From Nitrospirota bacterium (GTDB lineage: Bacteria; Nitrospirota; JACRHL01): a stretch of 64,000 nt of DNA. Below, piece after piece: positions 16,832 to 24,698 of this stretch (positions are counted from its first letter, which is position 1; every line of letters begins with the position of its first letter). Below the pieces are notes generated by a model. It was not told where the DNA came from. It searched no databases and worked only from the letters and a program-made list of their open reading frames with translations. The position numbers were made by a program, and so were the translations under genes. The stretch spans positions 62,001-126,000 of the forward strand of contig JACRHL010000003.1 in assembly GCA_016212085.1 (NCBI GenBank), written 5' to 3'.

Positions 16832-17686
16832 GACAACCTCCTCTGCATGGGCAAACCCGCCACCGGCGGGCGCGTGGTTGGCGGCAAGCTCCGCGATGAT
16901 TCCTTCCAGCGACCCCAGCCGGTCGGCCAGGCCCGCCGCCACGGCGGCGTTCCCGACCAGCACGTCGCCCCGGCCGAAGTCCGACAGCACGGTGGCCTCC
17001 GGCACCCCCCGGTTCCTGGCCACCTTGCCGACGAACACCCCGGCCAGCGCGTCCACGCGCCGCTGGGCCAGCTCCCGGCCGTGGTCGTCCGTGGGCGGCC
17101 GGTTCTTGTCCGGCGACTGGCTGGAGATGGTGACGATGCGCCGCACCCCGGCCTTCTCGTCGCGGCCGTCGGCGCTCACGTGGGCCATGGCCACGCCGAT
17201 GCTGCCCAGCTCGGCGGTCTCGGCGGTGATAATCTCGGAGGCCGCGCTGGCGATCCAGTAGCCGCCCGAGGCGGCCATGCCGGAGACGTAGGCCACGACC
17301 GGCTTCACGTCCCTGGCCGCGTGCACCTGGTCCGCCAGTTCGGCGATGCCGTTCACCTCCCCGCCGGGGGAGTCCAGCTCCATCACGATCGCCCGAATCT
17401 GGGGATCCTCGACCGCCCGCTGGAAGTCGCGGGCCAGCAGGTCGTAGGAGGTGGCCCCGCTCACCTGGGTGAACAGGTTCGCCCGGCGGAACAGGGGCCC
17501 CGTGACCGGCAGTACCGCGACGCCGTCGCGCACGGTGACGGCGTAGGTGTTGTCGAGGGGCCGGCCCAGGCGCTTCGCCACCGCCTCCGGAGACTCGTTC
17601 TCCCGCAGGGCGATCTCCACGATGGTTTCCAGCATCTCGGGGCGCATGGCCCAGGCGGTGTCCGCCGTCTTCCAGAACGCCCGCAT
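16421..17686 (-). CDS. Head maturation protease, S49 family (gpC-like), with scaffold C-terminus
   Basis: A 421-residue protein. The S49/SppA-like domain occupies about 45-260, with LDSPGGEVNG (104-113) forming the oxyanion strand and GMAASGGYW placing the nucleophile near Ser140. The C-terminal third is acidic, alanine-rich and helical, as expected for a fused scaffold. The start at 17686 overlaps the portal stop (TGATG). In lambda the C gene likewise contains Nu3 in the same frame. It processes portal, scaffold and itself in the prohead (family knowledge). Confidence 0.85.
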   Translation of the reverse strand: MRAFWKTADTAWAMRPEMLETIVEIALRENESPEAVAKRLGRPLDNTYAVTVRDGVAVLPVTGPLFRRANLFTQVSGATSYDLLARDFQRAVEDPQIRAIVMELDSPGGEVNGIAELADQVHAARDVKPVVAYVSGMAASGGYWIASAASEIITAETAELGSIGVAMAHVSADGRDEKAGVRRIVTISSQSPDKNRPPTDDHGRELAQRRVDALAGVFVGKVARNRGVPEATVLSDFGRGDVLVGNAAVAAGLADRLGSLEGIIAELAANHAPAGGGFAHAEEVVMTDTHTAGAESASAPEITAALIREHHPAVAETFRAEGAVAGEQAARERIAAILRLPEAEGRDGLAKHIAFATTTDLDGARAMLAAAPKENKQADLLAAAMAGVENPQVGMDAGEGTDYAAAAVIAAGRELGVVAGR

Positions 17687-19215
17687 CACGCCGCCTCCTG
17701 CATGGGTTGCTGCGGCCCCGTGTCCAGGGCGCCGGCGAAGACATTGGTCATGTCCGGCAGGGGCAGGCCCAGTTCCTCCGCCTTCTGCCGCTCCACCGCC
17801 AGCTGCTCGAACACCTCCTCCCAGTCCAGCCCCTGCTCGGCGCACTCCTGCTGCCAGGTGGAAATGCCCAGCTTGATGCGCAGGGCCGCCGCCTGGGCCT
17901 CCTTGACTGGGTCGATCCAGCCCCGGCCCGGGCCGATCCACCGGGCCCGGCAGTACGCGGCGCGGTTCGCGTAGAAGTCCGGAGCCTCCACGAGGCCCCT
18001 GCTCACCGCCTCCTCCAGCCACAGGGCGTAGACCGGGGAGGCCCAGTACACCGACAGCCAGCGCCGCCGCCCCTGGAAGAACCGCCACGCCTCCATCAGG
18101 GCGGCCCGGGCGCTGGAGTAGGTGGTCTGGCTGAAGTCCTTGACCAGCAGCTCGTAGGGGAAGTTCAGGCCCGCCGCGATGTGGCGCAGGGTGGCCATGG
18201 TGAAGTCGGCGTAGGCGGTGGCCGGCCGGCTGGGCGTGAACGGGGCGATCTTGTCGCCAGGGAACAGGGGCAGGACGGATCCCCCCTCCAGCTTCACCTC
18301 CCAGGCGTTGCGCTTGGCCACGTAGTCGTCGAGCGACCCGCCAAAGAACTCCGCGATCTCCTCCGCCCCCATGGAGGTCTCCATGAAGGCCGCGATCATG
18401 GCGTTGACGATGGATGCCTGCAACTCGGTGTGCTGGTAGTGGTCCAGCATCTTGAACTGGCGCATCACCGCCGCCAGCAGCGGCTTGCCGCGGCTCTGCC
18501 CCGTGCGTTCCTTGTCGTGGACGTGGATCACCCGGGGGCGGCCGAAGGGGGTACGGGCCGGCACCTTGAGCCACTCCGCCGCCGACAGCAGCCCCGGCAC
18601 GTCCGCCGGGTGGCTCTTGCGGATCCAGTAGGCGGACGGGGCCCCGTAGTCGTCGAACTCAATCCCGCCGCGCAAGGCCCCCCCGTCCAGCCGCCCCGCC
18701 GGGTTCGACAGGCGGTCGGGGTCCACGAGCTGGATCGCGGTGGCGAAGGCGCTCCGGCCGGGCAGCCACTGGGGCAGGGCCAGGGACTCGCCGCTCACCA
18801 TCGCCGTGCGGAACACCAGGGTCGTGAGGCCGTCGAAGGTGAGCTGGCGGGCGGCGTCGCACCCGACCCCTTCCGCCCAGGTGCGCCAGTGGGCCTCCAC
18901 CGTCCGCGCCCAGTCGTCCGCCCAGGTCTTGTTTTTGCCCAGCACCAGGTAGTCGGGCTTGGCCGACAGGCGCAGCCCCGTGCCCACCACGTTGTCCACC
19001 AGGGTCTGGATGCCGCCGGCGGCCAGGCCGTTGTTGCGCACCAAGTCGCGGGAGCGGGCGACCAGCGCCGGCAGCTCCGTGAGCAGGTCCGCGTCGGCGG
19101 AGGCCAGGGACGGTGTCCAGGAGGCCAGCTCCCGCGCGGTGCGGGAGGCGCCGTAATGGGCGGTGTCCTGGTAGGCCACCGGGCGGCCCGTGTGATCCAG
19201 CAGTTGCACCCCCAT
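17686..19215 (-). CDS. Portal protein (lambda gpB family)
   Basis: A 509-residue protein (lambda B is 533) with the family's SRDLVRNNGLAAGGIQTLVD N-terminal helix, an RVIHVHDKERTGQSRGKPLL loop (about 220-240) and DFSQTTYSSARAALMEAWR near 335-355. It forms the dodecameric ring for DNA entry at one capsid vertex and docks terminase. It directly follows gpW with overlapping stop and start, and is followed by the protease with a TGATG overlap. Confidence 0.9.
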   Translation of the reverse strand: MGVQLLDHTGRPVAYQDTAHYGASRTARELASWTPSLASADADLLTELPALVARSRDLVRNNGLAAGGIQTLVDNVVGTGLRLSAKPDYLVLGKNKTWADDWARTVEAHWRTWAEGVGCDAARQLTFDGLTTLVFRTAMVSGESLALPQWLPGRSAFATAIQLVDPDRLSNPAGRLDGGALRGGIEFDDYGAPSAYWIRKSHPADVPGLLSAAEWLKVPARTPFGRPRVIHVHDKERTGQSRGKPLLAAVMRQFKMLDHYQHTELQASIVNAMIAAFMETSMGAEEIAEFFGGSLDDYVAKRNAWEVKLEGGSVLPLFPGDKIAPFTPSRPATAYADFTMATLRHIAAGLNFPYELLVKDFSQTTYSSARAALMEAWRFFQGRRRWLSVYWASPVYALWLEEAVSRGLVEAPDFYANRAAYCRARWIGPGRGWIDPVKEAQAAALRIKLGISTWQQECAEQGLDWEEVFEQLAVERQKAEELGLPLPDMTNVFAGALDTGPQQPMQEAA

Positions 19216-19439
19216 CAGAACACCACCCGCACCGGGCCGCGGCGGGGGGAGCCCGACAGCCGGGCGATCTCCCCCTTGAGGCGGTCGATGTAGGCGGACA
19301 GCTTGCCGGCGTCCGTCGGGATGTAGCTCTGCCCCCGCCCTTCGATGGAGATGGAGACGATCCGCTCCCCGGTCATGAGGGCGTGGTAGGCCGTCTCGGC
19401 CTCGGCCAGCCGCTGTTGCAGGACGTCGATCTGTGCCAT
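19215..19439 (-). CDS. Head-tail joining protein gpW
   Basis: A 74-residue protein (lambda gpW 68): MAQIDVLQQRLAEAETAYHA, then a beta hairpin and a second helix KLSAYIDRLKGEIARL, the two-helix gpW fold. It seals the portal channel after packaging. In the ancestral order it must directly follow TerL: a ghost copy of the TerL C-terminus sits five bases upstream of its ATG, now cut off by a cargo gene. Confidence 0.85.
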   Translation of the reverse strand: MAQIDVLQQRLAEAETAYHALMTGERIVSISIEGRGQSYIPTDAGKLSAYIDRLKGEIARLSGSPRRGPVRVVF

Positions 19440-19440
19440 G

Positions 19441-19466
19441 GGTCAGTTCAGGTGTGGGTCGCGTAC
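19441..19466. repeat. Left copy of a direct repeat: relict TerL 3' end next to gpW
   Basis: Read on the minus strand this segment translates to YPVRDPHLN-stop, nearly the same as the true TerL end (SRDPYLN-stop) at 20793-20816. It lies directly before the gpW start, where TerL would end in an uninterrupted phage. The two copies bracket the plus-strand gene at 19564-20688. Confidence 0.7.
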
Positions 19467-19563
19467 TGGGTACGATTTGTGCTGAAATACAGAATGTTTA
19501 ATCGGTCTACGATTACTATCGCCCGTGGCAACTCCAGGCCACTTGATCAATGGAAGTCCCACC

Positions 19564-20688
19564 ATGAAGTTCACCCACTCCGCCTTTCGTGAAGATGACG
19601 ACGCTGCCTTCATTCACATTGTCAGTGGGCACATCGCTTCAGATGCACCTAAAAAAAGGGGGGTTGTGCCTTCAGACTACGTGAATTTGGCGCGGCAAGT
19701 GTGGTCAACATGCGAGGTGGATGCGGTATATGCCATAAAAATTCTTTGTGACCCACTGGTTCAACCGGAGTATCAAAGTGAGTCCGAAGAGGACATGTTT
19801 TGTGTATTGGTTGCCCGTGTTGACCATAGCGGTAATTTGATTGATGCTCCTGTGGATTATCAGCCTCCTAACATACCTGGCGTCCGGCTTAGCCACATTG
19901 TCGCCGGATCACCGCATAGCGGGCAGCGACAAGACCCGACAAGACCCGCCAATTATGTGTTAGCTTACTTTGATGTTTTGGGATTTGAGTCCCTGCTAAA
20001 CAAAGTTGGATTGGATGCCGTTTATCAGCTCTACGTTCAACTACTTGAGACCGCGTTAGCCCCTCATTCCGAAGAACGCCCTTGGAGCAAGGCATTGAGT
20101 ATCGTTCAAGGAGACATTGCTCCTGCGCTTATGTGGTTGCCAATTGAAACGGCTTATTCCAGTGATAGCTTGCTGCTTTGGATTCCGTATCACCCGCAGT
20201 ACATCGAGGAGTTCTTCCGCCGTTGCTCTTTGGTATTTTGCCAAGCCCTTCAGATGGGATTGCCACTCCGAGGCGCCATTACAGTTGGCAGGGCTGTTTT
20301 GAACAAGGAGCGCAATATTTTTATTGGACACCCTTTAGTGGAAGGAGCGCGCTTAGAGAGCAAGCTGAATTGGATTGGCGTCGCACTAGGAGCTTCCGTA
20401 AAATCGGATGAGATTAGAATGCCGATCCCACCGGTGTCCGTCCTTTTCTATGCCCCGACGTTTAAGAAAGGCTCGGACGATCTCTTTTCAGGGCTCGTTC
20501 TCGATTGGCCACGCGTCTGGCGAGAAACCCGTACTGAGTCCGCTATCGACTATCTCCAAACACTCTGCACACCCGATCTCCCTGACTCCCTGAAACAACG
20601 CTACATCGACACCGAAACGTTTTATAAACACTCCGACGAAAATCAGGGATGGGACCTGCCAGATGGAGCAACAAGAATCAAGGTCTAG
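19564..20688 (+). CDS. Nucleotide-cyclase-like protein, single-gene cargo
   Basis: A 374-residue protein, markedly AT-richer than the phage genes. From about residue 130 it shows a class III cyclase-like pattern: VLAYFDVLGFESLL (metal-binding Asp position), later YSSDSLLLW (second acidic site) and RGAITVGRAVLNKERNIFIG leading to LVEGARLESKLNWIGV. This FDVLGF/SDS family resembles cyclases but lacks proof of catalysis. The N-terminal 125 residues are unfamiliar. It lies between TerL and gpW, opposite in strand. Pycsar systems pair such cyclases with an effector, but none is adjacent. The ATG at 19564 has a GGAAG site; a GTG at 19525 is possible. Confidence 0.5.
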   Translation: MKFTHSAFREDDDAAFIHIVSGHIASDAPKKRGVVPSDYVNLARQVWSTCEVDAVYAIKILCDPLVQPEYQSESEEDMFCVLVARVDHSGNLIDAPVDYQPPNIPGVRLSHIVAGSPHSGQRQDPTRPANYVLAYFDVLGFESLLNKVGLDAVYQLYVQLLETALAPHSEERPWSKALSIVQGDIAPALMWLPIETAYSSDSLLLWIPYHPQYIEEFFRRCSLVFCQALQMGLPLRGAITVGRAVLNKERNIFIGHPLVEGARLESKLNWIGVALGASVKSDEIRMPIPPVSVLFYAPTFKKGSDDLFSGLVLDWPRVWRETRTESAIDYLQTLCTPDLPDSLKQRYIDTETFYKHSDENQGWDLPDGATRIKV

Positions 20689-20792
20689 CTAGATAGAAAT
20701 GACAGGCTCGGCAAGCAAGGAACACCTTGGATACGAGTCCACAATCCTCACGTTGTTATGCCGGCTGTACGGTTTCACTCGTTGTGCCAACA

Positions 20793-20816
20793 GGTCAGTT
20801 CAGATACGGGTCACGG
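20793..20816. repeat. Right copy of the direct repeat: functional TerL 3' end
   Basis: GGTCAGTTCAG followed by a diverged stretch and GGGTC matches 19441-19459. On the minus strand it encodes the last residues and stop of TerL. Its partner next to gpW is the relict copy; together they mark the insertion of the cyclase-like gene. Confidence 0.7.
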
Positions 20817-22795
20817 GACCGAGTCGGCTTACGGTCGAAGATGGAGGCCCGGTCTTTTGTGGTCGGTTGCGATACGACGCCGGTCGCAGTGGTCGCCTGG
20901 GGCAACAGCGTGCCGCTCCCTGCCATGCGCTTGCGCCAGGTGTCGTCGGTCCACTGCTCCATCTTCAGCATGTAGGCCCCGGCCAAGGCGCCCACGGTCA
21001 GGTCCAGGGCCTCGTTGCGGGGCCGGGTGGTCTTCCACGCCAGCTTCTTCCGGCCGTGCCGGTCCGCCTCCCGCACCAGGCGCTCGGCGGTGAGCTGGCG
21101 GAACCACTCCTCCCCCAGCTGCGGGTAGTGCAGCCACGGGCCGTCCCAGGGGGGCGGCTCCTCTCCGTCGGGGCGCCCCCTCCGCAGCCGCCGGTAGGTT
21201 TCCAGCTTCAGCGAGGACACCGCGATGCGCCAGAAGGCGAAGCCGTGGCGCTTGCGCTTGCCCGCCACCGTCAGGTCGGAGGTGGAGCGGCCGATGATGG
21301 CGGTGACCCCAAAACTGTCCTCGCCGCGCACCGCCCGCACCCGGCGGGGCTCCGCCATGCGGGTGATCCAGTTCTTCACCGCCTCCGTCTCGAAGCCCAT
21401 GTCGATGAGGAACATGGCGCAATCCATCTCCCCGCCGGCGGCGGTGGGGAAGCGGCGGTAGGCCGCCTCGGTCAGTTCCTGCCACACCCGGTCGGAGGCG
21501 GTGTCGCCCTCAATGACCGTGTGATCCAGGAACCACCCCTCGAAGCCGGGCCCCCAGGCGTAGTACCCCACCTCCAGGCGGTCGCGCTGCACGTCGCACA
21601 TGGCGGTGACGACGGCGGCGGACGCGGGCACCAGCCCCATGCGGTAGGTGAGGCGGGCCTCGTGCAACCGTTTCCAGTCCGGGGCGTCCGACTGCTCCTC
21701 GTAGGGCAGGCCCAGGATGGTGTTCTGGAAGGAGATGGCCCGCGCCTCGTCGCGCTTGGATGCCTCCTTCTCCGTGGCCACGTCGCCCCAGGAGAACCAG
21801 CCCACCGGGGAATACAGGGCGTCGATGTGGAACCCGGCGGGCTTGTTCGGGTCCGGCGGCCGCAGCGCCCAGCGGCCGTCGCCGTGGTCCAGGACCTTCA
21901 AACCGTCCGGCCAGTCGTCCACCCGCCGGAACCACCGGCCCTGGGCCAGCATCCGGGTCTTGTTGCCCTCGCGCAGCAGTTCAGCACAGGCGCCGCAGGC
22001 GTAGACCGCCCCGTGGGGGGCGTCCTCGTCGTAGACGAGTTGGGTGTGCGTCAGCCGCTGGAACGTCCCGCACCTGGGGCACGGCACGTAGAAGTAGGCC
22101 CGGTCGCTCGACTCGAAGTCGTCGTCGATGCGGCTGGCGTATTTCAGCTTCGGGGTCGAGACCTCGAAGATCTTCCGGAACGGGAAGGTCTGCGCGCGCC
22201 GCTCGCCCAGCTCGATGGCATGCCCTTCCCCGTTCACGCTGTCCGGGTAGGCGTCCACCTCGTCGAAGAACAGGGAGGCCGCCGGCATGGAGCGCAGGCC
22301 GATGGCGCTGTTCGCCCCGGTGATGATCAGGATGCCGCCGGGGAACTCCTTGGCGAGCATGGTGTTGCCGGAGTCGCGGGAACGGGCCTCGGTGATCTTG
22401 CCCCGGATGCGCGGGGTGTCGCGGATCATCGGCGCCAGGCGCTGCTTCGACCAGCGCTTCGCCAGCTCCACCGTGGGCTGGACGATGAGCGCCGGGCCTC
22501 CGACCACGTCGACGATGAACGCAATCCAGCAATTCCCAGCTTCCGTCCCACCTACCTGCGCGGACTTGCGGAAGATCACCTTCCGCACCGGGCAGGAGGG
22601 CGACAGGCACTCGAGAATTTCCCGCAGGTACGGGGTGCGCTCGGTCACCCAGCGGCCCGGCTCGGCGGACGCCACCTGGGACAGCACCCGGTGTTCGTCC
22701 GCCCATTCCCACACCGTCAGGTCCGGCGGCGGCCTCAGGGCCTCGCGGAAGGGGACGGTGTACGTCTCCCCGGGATCCGCGAGGGTCGCCACCAT
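20795..22795 (-). CDS. Terminase large subunit (lambda gpA / GpA family)
   Basis: A 666-residue protein (lambda A is 641). N-terminal packaging ATPase: adenine/Walker A region KVIFRKSAQVGGTEAGN (73-89) in the deviant GpA form, Walker B SLFFDEVDAYPDS (about 176-188). A zinc-like cluster CPRCGTFQRL and ACGACAELL lies near 240-275. The C-terminal half is the cos-cleaving nuclease, with ALDLTVGALAGAYML near the end. Lambda-like cos packaging is therefore expected. It follows TerS with a 21-base gap. The end of the gene is duplicated beside gpW. Confidence 0.92.
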   Translation of the reverse strand: MVATLADPGETYTVPFREALRPPPDLTVWEWADEHRVLSQVASAEPGRWVTERTPYLREILECLSPSCPVRKVIFRKSAQVGGTEAGNCWIAFIVDVVGGPALIVQPTVELAKRWSKQRLAPMIRDTPRIRGKITEARSRDSGNTMLAKEFPGGILIITGANSAIGLRSMPAASLFFDEVDAYPDSVNGEGHAIELGERRAQTFPFRKIFEVSTPKLKYASRIDDDFESSDRAYFYVPCPRCGTFQRLTHTQLVYDEDAPHGAVYACGACAELLREGNKTRMLAQGRWFRRVDDWPDGLKVLDHGDGRWALRPPDPNKPAGFHIDALYSPVGWFSWGDVATEKEASKRDEARAISFQNTILGLPYEEQSDAPDWKRLHEARLTYRMGLVPASAAVVTAMCDVQRDRLEVGYYAWGPGFEGWFLDHTVIEGDTASDRVWQELTEAAYRRFPTAAGGEMDCAMFLIDMGFETEAVKNWITRMAEPRRVRAVRGEDSFGVTAIIGRSTSDLTVAGKRKRHGFAFWRIAVSSLKLETYRRLRRGRPDGEEPPPWDGPWLHYPQLGEEWFRQLTAERLVREADRHGRKKLAWKTTRPRNEALDLTVGALAGAYMLKMEQWTDDTWRKRMAGSGTLLPQATTATGVVSQPTTKDRASIFDRKPTRSRDPYLN

Positions 22796-22816
22796 CGTGG
22801 TCGCCTGTTGTAAGGG

Positions 22817-23269
22817 TTAGCCGGACGCGAGGCCCTCCAGGACCTCCCGGAACTCGCTCAGCAGCCGCGCCCGGATCGCGTGGGCGTCGTCCAGGGTCAC
22901 CAGCTCCGGGCTCAGCTTGTCCGGGATCTTCAGGAGCCGGTCGCGCACCTGGCGGCCGCAGGTGAACGCCTCGCGCTTCACCGCTGCCGCGTCCACCAGC
23001 TGCCCGGTCTGGCGGGCGATTTCGATCTCCAGCTTGTCCGCCGTGAGCTTGGTGAGGCGGGCCTTCTCGCTGAACACATCCGCCGTGGACGTCTCGCCCA
23101 CCGCCCGGTCGCGCAGGTATTTCACGTACCCGTGTACCGCCTGCACCAGGTCGTACCGGCCGCTCTCCGCCTTCGGGATCACCCCTTCCCGCGCCAGCTG
23201 CTGCACCCGCCGCTCGGTCAGGTCCAGCAGCCGGGCGATGGTCTTGACGGGGTAGCTGGGGGTGCTCAT
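22817..23269 (-). CDS. Terminase small subunit (Nu1-like)
   Basis: A 150-residue protein starting MSTPSYPVKTIARLLDLTERRVQQLAREGVIP; the first 30 residues form the winged helix of the Nu1 DNA-binding domain, followed by a helical linker (FSEKARLTKLTADKLEIEIA) and an oligomerisation segment. It recognises cos and recruits the large subunit. The ATG at 23269 fits the family start; an upstream ATG at 23296 would run into the divergent higBA promoter. Confidence 0.85.
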   Translation of the reverse strand: MSTPSYPVKTIARLLDLTERRVQQLAREGVIPKAESGRYDLVQAVHGYVKYLRDRAVGETSTADVFSEKARLTKLTADKLEIEIARQTGQLVDAAAVKREAFTCGRQVRDRLLKIPDKLSPELVTLDDAHAIRARLLSEFREVLEGLASG

Positions 23270-23289
23270 GGGCGATAAACGGACTCGGC

Positions 23290-23324
23290 TTGCCAAGGTC
23301 CCATTTTGGGACTATAGTTGTCCG
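23290..23324 (+). promoter_or_regulatory. Sigma-70 promoter with embedded palindromic operator for higBA
   Basis: TTGCCA (23290-23295) and TATAGT (23313-23318) are 17 bases apart. Between them is the perfect palindrome GTCCCA-TTT-TGGGAC (23298-23312). The GTG start of higB is at 23325, seven bases after the -10, so transcription probably begins at the start codon (leaderless). The palindrome is the likely autoregulatory site for the HigA antitoxin (inference). Confidence 0.75.
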
Positions 23325-23627
23325 GTGCGCGTGATCGCCCTATCCACCCTCAAGGCGTTCTGGGATGACCAGCCCGGCTACGCGGATGCGAAGGCGGCCG
23401 GACTGGCCTGGTATCAGCACGCCTTGAAAGCGGACTGGTCATCGCCCGCCGATGTGAAGACCGATTTCGGCAACGCCAGCGTCCTCAGGGACGGCCGGGT
23501 CGTGTTCAACATCGCGGGTAACAAGTACCGGCTGGTGGTGTGGATCAACTACCCCTACCGGGTGGTGTACATCCGGTTCATCGGCACCCACGCCCAGTAC
23601 GACCACATCGACGCGCAGACGATTTGA
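23325..23627 (+). CDS. higB: HigB-type mRNA interferase toxin
   Basis: A 100-residue protein VRVIALSTLKAFWDDQPGYADAKA... with the HigB family core (ADWSSPADVKTDFGNASVL, then VFNIAGNKYRLVVWINYPYR and FIGTHAQYDHID). The Arg/Lys and C-terminal THAQYD segment belong to the RelE-like ribosome-dependent mRNase fold. The GTG start is chosen because the promoter -10 ends seven bases upstream and the annotated upstream extension would cross it. The antitoxin follows after 13 bases. Toxin-first order is typical of HigBA. Confidence 0.9.
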   Translation: MRVIALSTLKAFWDDQPGYADAKAAGLAWYQHALKADWSSPADVKTDFGNASVLRDGRVVFNIAGNKYRLVVWINYPYRVVYIRFIGTHAQYDHIDAQTI

Positions 23628-23640
23628 AGGAGGCGCCCCA

Positions 23641-24015
23641 ATGGATATCAAACCGATCAAGACCCAGGCGGATTACAAGGCCGCGCTCAAGGAGATCGAA
23701 TCCCTCATGAGCGCCGGACCCAACACCCCCGAGGGCGAGCGCCTGGACGTGCTGGCCACCTTGGTGGAGGACTACGAGCGCAAGCACTACCCCATGGACT
23801 TGCCCGACCCCGTGGCGGCGATCGAGTTCGTGATGGAGCAGCGGGGACTGACGATCAAGGACATGGAGGCGATGATCGGCCGCTCCAACCGGGTCTACGA
23901 AATCCTGAACCGCAAGCGTCCCCTGACGCTGAAGATGATCCGCCGCCTCCACGACAAGCTGGGGATCCCCGCCGAGAGCCTGATCAAGGAGCCAGAGGAG
24001 TCCCACGCGGCGTGA
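23641..24015 (+). CDS. higA: HigA-type antitoxin with XRE helix-turn-helix
   Basis: A 124-residue protein. N-terminal helices (TQADYKAALKEIESLM) bind the toxin; the C-terminal HTH spans about 67-115 (RGLTIKDMEAMIGRSNRVYE, then RPLTLKMIRRLHDKLGIP). A GGAGG site precedes the ATG. It likely represses its own promoter at the palindrome at 23298-23312 and neutralises HigB. The HEPN-like gene 38 bases downstream may be co-transcribed. Confidence 0.9.
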   Translation: MDIKPIKTQADYKAALKEIESLMSAGPNTPEGERLDVLATLVEDYERKHYPMDLPDPVAAIEFVMEQRGLTIKDMEAMIGRSNRVYEILNRKRPLTLKMIRRLHDKLGIPAESLIKEPEESHAA

Positions 24016-24052
24016 TCGAATCCGTCGCCTAACACAGGAGCGGCGTTCTCGA

Positions 24053-24676
24053 ATGCCATACCGTCACCTGCCATACGAAACCATCAGCAATCCGGAATTC
24101 CGCAAGGTTTTCCATCACGCCGACATGCTGTTCCACGACGTCTACGGGATGTTCAAGCGCCCCGAGGTCGATGGTGGCGGCGGTGGCTGCAACTTCTCCA
24201 TCGCCCTGGTCCTGCTTTGCGTGATCGACGGCTTTGGATCCGAGGTGTATCCCACCCGGGTGGACAGCCACGGCAAGCCCATCAAGCCGGGAGACCGTTT
24301 CAAGGGATTCGTCCGTGACAAGCTATTGCCGCAAGCAACATGGCGCGATACCGACCCCAACAAAGCGGCTGAGGACTTGTACAAGCAGTTTCGAAATCCA
24401 CTTGTTCACGCGCTCGCTGGGGATGAACCAGATGCGAAGAAAGAGAGGGGCAATCTCGCTGAGGCCGAGCCGGTGATCGGGAAATGGGGTCTGATCCACG
24501 AGGACAACTGGGACATCGACCTGTTTGACACCGTCGATGAATGGTCCGCACGGTGGCCCCTCCTGTTTCGACACGAGAGCGAGGACGGGTCTTGCATGAA
24601 GCTGTGCTGCGCCGCCCTGTACTGCGCCCTCAAGAGAACGGCCATGGACCTCATTAAGGAATGCCGCGAGTCCTGA
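24053..24676 (+). CDS. Putative HEPN-like protein downstream of higBA
   Basis: A 207-residue protein, mostly helical, with FRNPLVHALAGD at about 112-123: an R-N-x3-H motif of the sort that marks HEPN ribonuclease domains. A glycine run (DGGGGGCNFS) precedes a hydrophobic helix ALVLLCVIDGFG. It has no recognisable nucleotidyltransferase partner. Its short spacing to higBA suggests co-expression. HEPN RNases are common toxins and abortive-infection effectors (family knowledge); the assignment rests on one motif and helical context, so it may instead be a non-catalytic HEPN or an unrelated helical protein. Confidence 0.4.
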   Translation: MPYRHLPYETISNPEFRKVFHHADMLFHDVYGMFKRPEVDGGGGGCNFSIALVLLCVIDGFGSEVYPTRVDSHGKPIKPGDRFKGFVRDKLLPQATWRDTDPNKAAEDLYKQFRNPLVHALAGDEPDAKKERGNLAEAEPVIGKWGLIHEDNWDIDLFDTVDEWSARWPLLFRHESEDGSCMKLCCAALYCALKRTAMDLIKECRES

Positions 24677-24698
24677 CCCTGGCCCAACTCGGCCAGCG

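Noticed and set aside
19564-20688. Full Pycsar system
   Set aside because: Pycsar needs an effector gene (transmembrane or TIR) beside the cyclase; the flanking genes are phage TerL and gpW.
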